Assembly: GCA_030693415.1 (NCBI GenBank)
Contig: JAUYAR010000150.1
Span: 1-48,386, forward strand
DNA from: Candidatus Cloacimonadaceae bacterium
GTDB taxonomy: Bacteria; Cloacimonadota; Cloacimonadia; Cloacimonadales; Cloacimonadaceae
Length of the DNA: 48,386 nt
Direction of reading: 5' to 3'
Of this stretch, positions 42,942 through 48,386 are shown in pieces. How positions within the stretch are numbered: position 1 is the first letter of the stretch; every line of letters starts with the position of its first letter. The notes under the pieces were generated by a model. The model was not told the origin of the DNA. It saw only the letters and a program-made list of their open reading frames with translations, and did not search any database. The position numbers and the translations under genes were made by a program.

Positions 42942-44129
42942 TTATTTCTTTGCCGTTCTGGCTTTTTGGATGAAGTAGCCGATGTTGCCCAGAATAATGA
43001 ACAGGATGATCATGATATGGGCGACGGATTGGGCGTTCATGCCGATGCGCGCGACCTTGAATTTGTAGAGGATATTGCGTGTCATGCGGTTGAGATCACC
43101 CCAGGCGAGATAACCGAGCTCTTCTTTTTGCTGCTCGGTGACGGTGCGCACATCGATCAATATCTTGCCGTCCTGCTCAGTTTTGATCTGATTGAAGAGG
43201 GCGGTTTTATCCGGATATTTATCGATGAAAAGCTGAAACTCCGCCGGTGAAAAGATGGCTATGCTTTGAGTGGTGATATTGATCAGTTTCTTTGCCGCGT
43301 CGTCCGCGAGGATATCGCTGCTGAAGGATCTGCCGGGGATGATCTTGACGCCTTCCTCGTCGAAAGTCGGACGGATGGGAGAGCCAGGTTCGCGATAGGC
43401 GGCAAAGACGTCCACCAGCTTTTCATACTCGGCAGCGCCCTTGAGCCCTGCAAGCATGCCGATAAACTGCCCGCTTTGGAGGTAGGGATATTGATCGGCA
43501 GCCATCACCGCAGTCACTCCCACAGAGACGTTCAAGCCAAACTTCGGTCTGGCATAGAAGAGCCAGGACATGCCTGCCACCGAGCCGGAAAACTCCACTA
43601 CCAAGTTCAGTTCGCTATAGTTGTTGAGCGCTTTCATGATCGGCAGATTTTCCACCTTGCGCCCTTCGGCATCCGTCTTCACCGTGGTGGAGATGTTGTC
43701 TCCCATACCGATGATGGTGGGCATCGCCAGAGCGGCGGGAATGTATCCGAAATTACAATAGTCCACGCCGGATTTGATATCCGGATATTCTTCCTTGACG
43801 GTGTTGATGGCATAATCGATGATTGGTCCGCCTTGTGGCAGCCAGGTGAGCATAAACACTTTGATGTTGCGCTCAAAGCAATGCCGCAGGATCGCCACTT
43901 CCATCGGAAAGAGTTCCGGCATCGTGGAGGCATCGTGTGCAAAGCTGAGCAGTAAAGCGCGGTCTTCCCTGCCGGAGAATGAATCTATCATCTGATAGAG
44001 ATTCTCCGTGGGAGGAGTCGTGACGTTATCAGAATTGTAGGGAATCATCAGGGGAATGACGATGGCAAGTGCGACCACGATGTAGATCCAGCGTCGGTCG
44101 AGCTTTTGTATGCGTTCAAAAAAGTTCAT
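42942..44129 (-). CDS. Double-anchored extracytoplasmic alpha/beta protein, 395 residues
   Basis: A basic N terminus (MNFFERIQKLDRRW) and one membrane segment (WIYIVVALAIVIPLMIPY) precede a soluble alpha/beta region of about 310 residues. That region includes RALLLSFAHDASTMPELFPM, IKVFMLTWLPQGGPIIDYAI and FSGSVAGMSWLFYARPKFGLN. A C-terminal membrane segment (VAHIMIILFIILGNIGYFI) ends in a basic tail. Positive-inside charges place the soluble part outside the cytoplasm. I chose ATG 44129 because AGGAG abuts the ATG at 44135 and is correctly spaced for 44129. No known family was recognised. Confidence 0.7.
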   Translation of the reverse strand: MNFFERIQKLDRRWIYIVVALAIVIPLMIPYNSDNVTTPPTENLYQMIDSFSGREDRALLLSFAHDASTMPELFPMEVAILRHCFERNIKVFMLTWLPQGGPIIDYAINTVKEEYPDIKSGVDYCNFGYIPAALAMPTIIGMGDNISTTVKTDAEGRKVENLPIMKALNNYSELNLVVEFSGSVAGMSWLFYARPKFGLNVSVGVTAVMAADQYPYLQSGQFIGMLAGLKGAAEYEKLVDVFAAYREPGSPIRPTFDEEGVKIIPGRSFSSDILADDAAKKLINITTQSIAIFSPAEFQLFIDKYPDKTALFNQIKTEQDGKILIDVRTVTEQQKEELGYLAWGDLNRMTRNILYKFKVARIGMNAQSVAHIMIILFIILGNIGYFIQKARTAKK

Positions 44130-44143
44130 CTTCATCTCCTAAA

Positions 44144-44773
44144 TCAATCACCGCCGCCCAAATATGAGCGTTCGATTCCGAGCATTATTTTGAGGGTGGT
44201 GGCGACGCTTCCAAGTCCTACGCCTAACATGATGCCACGCTTTGAAGCCAGGTTTGGCACGTCCAGAATCCATTGCGAGATTGTGGGAAGGTGTTTGCTG
44301 ATCTGCACTCCCAATGGAACCTGAGCAAGCATCACGAGGATGGCGGCAAGCAGCAGCACCGTCGCTTCCGGCGAACGCGCACGAAAGGCTTTGTATGCCG
44401 CGGATGCCATATAGAAAGCCAACAGCGCAAACATCGTGGCGCTCATCGGCATCTGCATGTTTTCAAACATCCACATATAGACTCCGCCTTTTTGGGTGCC
44501 GCCAATGAATCCGGCAAGGGTGGTTACTACGAATCCGGCAAAGAAGAAGTAGCTGTATTGCCATTTCGGAGCGCGGCGTTTTATCTTGTTTGTGTGCATC
44601 ATGGATAGGCTGACCACACCGAGAAGCATGGCAAACGGTGCCATGGCGCGTGCCCAGGGCATATAGAAGCTATAGTAGAAATCATCCTGGAAGAACTTGT
44701 GCGTGCTCAGCGCCCAACCAAACCAGAAGATTCCTCCGATTATCACGATCATCAGTGGTATTGTTTTCTTCAT
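44144..44773 (-). CDS. Polytopic membrane protein of the DUF6754-like operon, 209 residues
   Basis: It has about six hydrophobic segments, starting MKKTIPLMIVIIGGIFWFGW. HKFFQDDFYYSFYMPWARAM forms an amphipathic loop, and the C terminus is GVGLGSVATTLKIMLGIERS followed by YLGGGD. GAGG lies 7 nt before the ATG. It lies 12 nt after the 972-residue gene and 14 nt before the 395-residue gene. No family was recognised. Similarity of its last segment to the 200-residue protein suggests a common ancestor. Confidence 0.7.
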   Translation of the reverse strand: MKKTIPLMIVIIGGIFWFGWALSTHKFFQDDFYYSFYMPWARAMAPFAMLLGVVSLSMMHTNKIKRRAPKWQYSYFFFAGFVVTTLAGFIGGTQKGGVYMWMFENMQMPMSATMFALLAFYMASAAYKAFRARSPEATVLLLAAILVMLAQVPLGVQISKHLPTISQWILDVPNLASKRGIMLGVGLGSVATTLKIMLGIERSYLGGGD

Positions 44774-44785
44774 GAAATACCTCGT

Positions 44786-47704
44786 TTATTTTAAAGGAAA
44801 TAGCTGCATAAACTGAGTGACCTGGAAAGTAGCCAATATGGCGCCTACAATCACGCAGGAAAGGATCAGGAACTTGAAATAGTCCTGTGCCTTCAGGGTG
44901 CCCAAGAGCATGGGCTCTCTATTCAAATAGGCGGAGGCGGCATAGAGTTCCTCGCCGATCAATGTATAGTCGCAAGTGGTAATAAAGAAAGGAATCTGGG
45001 TGATGGCATCGCTGCCGGCTATCTGAACCGCGCCCACCATGTTTCCAGTCTCGGTCATGAGCAGCGCTTCGGCGGCAAAGAATCCCATAAAGAAGTTCGT
45101 CGCCATTCGTTCGCGCACCATGATGCCGTTCACACCAGCCACATAAGCAAACTGGGCGTTGCTCAGATAAAACACGCTGTTCTTATCGTAACTATCCGGT
45201 CGTCCCACTGAATAGTGAGCCTCGCGAACGATTTCCTGCGCGATCGGCATCACGATAAAGTCATAACAGGGAACGATGATCCTGGTATCGTATTCCGCAG
45301 CTTTTTTTGCCACCAGTCCGAGTATCCCCAAGGATGCCAGGGTGGCGACGTCCGAAAGTCCGCCGTTGCCCATGCAATAAAGCATCGGGCGTCCCATTTC
45401 GGTGGCGCGGCCAATGGCATTGTCGATCTCCTGCAAACCGGCAATGGAACGGATAAAGAGATCCTTTCCTCGCTTTGCCAGATTGACAAAGATCACCACC
45501 GCCAAGCCAAAAAGAAGGGTTGCGATCAGCGTGACAATCTTATTGCGGTCAAACCAGTTGGAAACGGGGATCATAAAATTGACCTCGCCGTTTGCCAATG
45601 TGTCCGGATCGGATTCCACATACAAGCCGCGTCCGTCTGTCTTGACCAGCATATAGCTCTGGTGACGGGATTCCGGCTCGCGGATCGATGCCACATATCG
45701 GATGCGGCTTCGGTCGCTATTGCGGGAAAGTGCTTTCTGCATGTGTTCGTTGTTTTCGTAGGCGTTCACCCGTTTCTGCATGGTCTCGAGCTTATTTTTC
45801 ATCCCGGTGATCTGAGCTTCCACCTCCGGTGTCATGGGCATCGCTTTCAGGGTGTCCATCTGGGACTTCATTTCGACCAGCTTGGTTTTCATTCCGTCGA
45901 TGGCTTTGATAGCCTCATCCTTGAAGAGATTGGTCATCAACGTCATCTCGGCTTCGCGGTCATAGGTGAAATCCAATTCAGGGGAGACGAGGATATTTCC
46001 TCTGTGCTTTTCGCCGAGTAAGAGCTTGCGGCTGAATCTTTTGCCATCGGTATAGGTGTGCAGCATGTCCCCTTTCACAAAGTTGATGCCGTAAACCATG
46101 CGTCCCACGGTGGAAGGATAGGAAATCGTGACGTCCAGATTGTTGTCGTAGGAGGTGTTGCTCTTGATCAAAGTATATTGTGGCGAACGGATTCCGCGGC
46201 GGTAAACCACGTTTTTGATGCCGGAAACTTCCACCCCGGTGCGGTAAAGCTGTTTGGAAGGCATCAGCGCCAGCATCGTTTCGTCCCATTCGAGGTTTTG
46301 TTCGATGTAATAATCTGCCGGAATCTTGGGCTTGCCTTGCATGGTGATGCGCATTTTGAAACCCTGTTTATAGTCATAGCCGGTGGGAACGTCCAGCCGG
46401 ATGATATTGTCCTGATGGTATTCGTTGATCGTGACAAAGGGCTTTTCCTCTCCAGTGCGATAGAGGGAGAAGTAGATGTTTTGCACTTTCTGGGTTTCGG
46501 CTTTATTGAGCTGATAGTTGATCTTCAGCTTGGTATTTTCCTGATCCAGGGAGGAGGTCTTGGTGATGAACACGATGGCATTGTCCCAGATCACGGAAAG
46601 CCGGTCGCCTTTGTCATTGGGTTTGTCTTCCGCATGGAAAGTCGGCTTTGGCGGAATGGCACTGCTGTTTGTTTGCCGGGTTTGCACCATGTGGGACATT
46701 GAGGAGCTTTCGCCGTCCAAAAGCTCGATCGCGTAGCCAGCACCCTTGATGGCATCGATGTCAATCCCTGTGGAAGCCAGGCTCGCGGCACCAACGGCAG
46801 TATAGTTCTTGAGTGCTCCACCGCCGATTCCACCTTGGGCGATCGGAGTGGCGTATGCTTTTTGCTGCGCGGGATCGTCCTTGACCTTCATCCACAGCGA
46901 ATCGGAGATTCCACGCACGATATGGATGCGATAGGAGGTGATGTCTTGTTTGAAAAGCGGAAGCTCCCATTCAAAGCGCAGCTCCTGTTTGTCCTCCAAC
47001 CAGGCGCTATAAAACGCTGTGGCAGGTTCTGGAGGATTGGTAAGCGGAGTGGAGGCTTGAGGAATTGCATGGGGCATATACTGGTTTCTTTCGTTGACCG
47101 CCACTACTGTGTAATAATAGGTCTCGCCGGGGCGCAGATAGGCATAGGTGACCAACTGGCGAAACTTCATCCCGGCATAGTAAGTGGAATCCTCCGCGTT
47201 GGCGGAGCGCACTTTGTCGGAGCGGTAATAATATGCTTTCTTTTCGAGGGAGGAGAAGATGTCAAATTTCTCTGATAACCGAGCCGCGATCTCCATGTTC
47301 CGAGGGATCTTGCGGAAGAGCGGACTCTTATCGTTCTGCCCTTTTTCCCTGCGCAATTTACCTGGGGAGCCGATGTCGATGAAATCGCTGTTGCCGCTGT
47401 CATAGAAAAACATCTGGTTGGAAGCGACTCCGGTTTTTACGTTCACCGGAATCGAAGCTAAGAAAAACAGTGTGTCTGGACTGATTCCGCGATAAACACG
47501 ATATTCCAATATTCTCTTGGAACGGTGAAGTGGCTTCCAGCTCAGCATCAATCCCGTGCCGTCATCGGCAGGAATATCCTCAATCTTGAAGTCTTCCACA
47601 ACATTTTCTTCGGCAAGCTTTTGCTTTTGTGCTATTACAACGCTGATAACAGCGATGAACAACAAGACCAGCAACAGGCTTAAATGTCGCTTTGATAACC
47701 TCAT
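44786..47704 (-). CDS. FN3/DUF6754-like membrane protein, paralogue 1
   Basis: 972 residues, first gene of the operon (AGGAG 7 nt before ATG 47704). The N-terminal hydrophobic segment (LSLLLVLLFIAVISVVIAQ) has no lipobox Cys, unlike paralogue 2. The FN3-like part is similar (DDGTGLMLSWKPLHRSKRI, YRVYRGISPDTLFFL). A coiled coil of about 65 residues (near 593-660, KTKLVEMKSQMDTLKAM) is absent from paralogue 2. A membrane segment with basic exit (LAKRGKDLFIR) leads to the DUF6754-like domain at about 755-945 (NAIGRATEMGRPMLYCMGNG, VQIAGSDAITQIPFF), then a last membrane segment. Function unknown; two such chains may form a heteromer. Confidence 0.75.
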   Translation of the reverse strand: MRLSKRHLSLLLVLLFIAVISVVIAQKQKLAEENVVEDFKIEDIPADDGTGLMLSWKPLHRSKRILEYRVYRGISPDTLFFLASIPVNVKTGVASNQMFFYDSGNSDFIDIGSPGKLRREKGQNDKSPLFRKIPRNMEIAARLSEKFDIFSSLEKKAYYYRSDKVRSANAEDSTYYAGMKFRQLVTYAYLRPGETYYYTVVAVNERNQYMPHAIPQASTPLTNPPEPATAFYSAWLEDKQELRFEWELPLFKQDITSYRIHIVRGISDSLWMKVKDDPAQQKAYATPIAQGGIGGGALKNYTAVGAASLASTGIDIDAIKGAGYAIELLDGESSSMSHMVQTRQTNSSAIPPKPTFHAEDKPNDKGDRLSVIWDNAIVFITKTSSLDQENTKLKINYQLNKAETQKVQNIYFSLYRTGEEKPFVTINEYHQDNIIRLDVPTGYDYKQGFKMRITMQGKPKIPADYYIEQNLEWDETMLALMPSKQLYRTGVEVSGIKNVVYRRGIRSPQYTLIKSNTSYDNNLDVTISYPSTVGRMVYGINFVKGDMLHTYTDGKRFSRKLLLGEKHRGNILVSPELDFTYDREAEMTLMTNLFKDEAIKAIDGMKTKLVEMKSQMDTLKAMPMTPEVEAQITGMKNKLETMQKRVNAYENNEHMQKALSRNSDRSRIRYVASIREPESRHQSYMLVKTDGRGLYVESDPDTLANGEVNFMIPVSNWFDRNKIVTLIATLLFGLAVVIFVNLAKRGKDLFIRSIAGLQEIDNAIGRATEMGRPMLYCMGNGGLSDVATLASLGILGLVAKKAAEYDTRIIVPCYDFIVMPIAQEIVREAHYSVGRPDSYDKNSVFYLSNAQFAYVAGVNGIMVRERMATNFFMGFFAAEALLMTETGNMVGAVQIAGSDAITQIPFFITTCDYTLIGEELYAASAYLNREPMLLGTLKAQDYFKFLILSCVIVGAILATFQVTQFMQLFPLK

Positions 47705-47885
47705 ACGCTATCTCCTATTCTATTCTAACTTGTAATTGCCTTATGCATCGCATCACCTGAAAAGCACCCGATATTGTCAATGACTTTTTTGGGTGGATAG
47801 GTGAAGCCGGGGATGAGAAATGAGAAATGAGAGATAACACAGAGGAAAGCAGAGTGAAAGCTGAGCAAGAGAAGAGGGATGATGT
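47705..47885 (-). promoter_or_regulatory. Pyrimidine tract plus TTGACA ahead of the seven-gene operon
   Basis: Read on the minus strand, a CT-rich tract with cctctgtgttatctctc (within about 47815-47880) is followed by cacccaaaaaagtca and TTGACA (47775-47780). CATAAG begins 29 nt after the box. The order of elements is the same as ahead of lepA, lepB and the ABC operon; the downstream spacing is a few bases longer. Confidence 0.45.
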
Positions 47886-47969
47886 GAGGTTCAACCTTGA
47901 CCAGTCCGTAGGACGGCACTTTCTTCATCTCTTATCTTGCACCTAAAAAAATCCGGTTCTTCCCCCTTT

Positions 47970-48027
47970 GCATTACGGAATCAATACGGACTCATTACGG
48001 ACTAAGTCCGTATTGACTCCGTAATGC
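47970..48027 (+). repeat. ACGG palindrome (family A), copy 3
   Basis: Arms at 47970-47992 and 48005-48027 (GCATTACGG...CCGTAATGC) pair with one mismatch around cattacggacta. The flanking ccccctttgc and taaggagtagcgc match the copy at 456-513. Confidence 0.88.
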
Positions 48028-48038
48028 TAAGGAGTAGC

Positions 48039-48056
48039 GCAGCATGCTGATGCTGC
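48039..48056. repeat. GCAGCAT palindrome (family B), copy 6
   Basis: gcagcatgctgatgctgc, 11 bp after the family A palindrome. One loop base differs from the other copies. Confidence 0.8.
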
Positions 48057-48138
48057 GGATGAGCCTGCAAATAGTTAATCTGCAATGAGTTAACCCTTGG
48101 AGCGGGAAATTCCGATTCCCCACAGTTTACAAACCACA

Positions 48139-48156
48139 GCCGAATCGGAGTTCGGC
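48139..48156. repeat. GCCGAA/TTCGGC hairpin repeat, right copy
   Basis: gccgaatcggagttcggc, followed by atcccagtgg. It matches 240-257 with one change in the hairpin. Confidence 0.65.
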
Positions 48157-48248
48157 ATCCCAGTGGGGTGGGTGGCAGGACTCGGGGGTTAGTATTCGCT
48201 CTATCCTGTGCTATCTTGTGTCGCCCCTGATGGGGTTGCCGCGCAGGA

Positions 48249-48266
48249 ACCGACGGGGACGTCGGT
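48249..48266 (+). repeat. CCGACG hairpin, intron-occupied copy
   Basis: accgacggggacgtcggt, followed by aattc and then directly by the intron start GTGCGCC at 48272. Confidence 0.85.
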
Positions 48267-48271
48267 AATTC

Positions 48272-48386
48272 GTGCGCCTGTGAGCGATACATATCAGACA
48301 GGTGAAAGTCCTGTTCAGAGCACCGTTAAAACTCTGTAGCCGAAGGTAACTGCGTCACCGTGAGGTGGGGTGGAGAGCAACTGGAA
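48272..48386 (+). mobile_element. 5' end of a group II intron (truncated by window edge)
   Basis: 115 nt starting GTGCGCCTGTGAGCGATAC, identical to the reverse complement of 12-126. It shows the same GGTGAAAGTCC and GCCGAAGGTAACTGCGTC motifs expected of intron domain I. The maturase and 3' end lie outside the window. Confidence 0.75.

Larger units (their letters stand above)
47886..48271. other. Gene-free repeat mosaic at right end
   Basis: No credible gene. It contains a family A palindrome, a family B palindrome, a GCCGAATCGG hairpin (48139-48156) and a CCGACG hairpin, ending at the intron. The composition mirrors 127-540. Confidence 0.8.

Noticed and set aside
47705-47790. Rex operator ahead of the seven-gene operon
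   Set aside because: No TTGTGAA-N6-TTCACAA-like inverted repeat was found. attgtcaatgac is only a partial resemblance and coincides with the TTGACA box.
48002-48292. 96-codon minus-strand ORF at right end
   Set aside because: It overlaps three palindromes and the intron boundary, and has no coding features.
1-48386. Plasmid or phage genome with terminal repeats
   Set aside because: The terminal repeats are inverted, not direct. The content is core chromosomal genes, with no replication or structural phage genes.
1-48386. Composite transposon bounded by inverted repeats
   Set aside because: The ends resemble intron RNA rather than IS termini, there is no transposase inside, and the cargo is essential genes.

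Overview
The window reads as a contig of housekeeping and envelope genes from a Gram-negative bacterium. It probably belongs to the FCB group, and Candidatus Cloacimonadota is my best guess. The grounds are outer-membrane beta-barrel proteins, an MCE (MlaD-type) protein, lipoproteins, a giant secreted adhesin ending in an NFPNPFNP-type FlgD-like sorting domain, a truncated VCBS/choice-of-anchor protein, and Shine-Dalgarno-led, tightly packed operons. The lineage is inferred from gene style, not from a marker-gene comparison.

Layout. 1-126 and 48272-48386 are the same sequence in inverted orientation. It looks like the 5' end of a bacterial group II intron, so the contig probably stops inside two copies of a multicopy intron. 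127-1019 is a gene-free mosaic of small palindromic repeats. 1020-7228 holds leuS, lepB, a HemW-like radical SAM gene and a CCA-adding/poly(A)-polymerase-like gene. 7231-12442 holds three envelope genes: a GATase1-like exported protein, an MCE protein, and a peptidase-MA/TolB-propeller/beta-barrel fusion. 12473-16402 holds pepA and a zinc/manganese-type ABC uptake operon. 16403-16946 is repeats plus a promoter module. 16947-20418 holds lepA and a BamA/TamA-like gene. 20636-20818 is a small lipoprotein with its own terminator. 21013-21480 encodes a DUF3795-like protein. 21671-26956 is the 1761-residue adhesin. 27013-27364 is repeats, abutting a 5'-truncated VCBS pseudogene (27365-28588). 28861-33381 is a MacB-like ABC pair, a YihY/BrkB membrane protein and purH. 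tRNA-Ser(GGA), sppA and rng follow.

After a 590-bp convergent gap, 37447-47704 is one seven-gene minus-strand operon. In transcription order it encodes a 972-residue FN3/DUF6754-like membrane protein, a 209-residue membrane protein, a 395-residue double-anchored protein, a 200-residue membrane protein, a 909-residue lipoprotein paralogue of the first, the redox repressor Rex, and a B12-binding-type radical SAM protein. The duplicated five-gene membrane module is the best candidate here for an undescribed system. It appears to put a cytoplasmic alpha/beta domain and an extracytoplasmic FN3-like sensor or scaffold on the same chains, with a redox regulator in the same operon.

The other notable layer is non-coding. 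At least five families of short palindromes recur in the gaps. One of them (CCGACG-GGGA-CGTCGG followed by TTC) is the apparent landing site of both introns. A pyrimidine-rich tract followed by an A-rich stretch and TTGACA recurs upstream of four transcription units.
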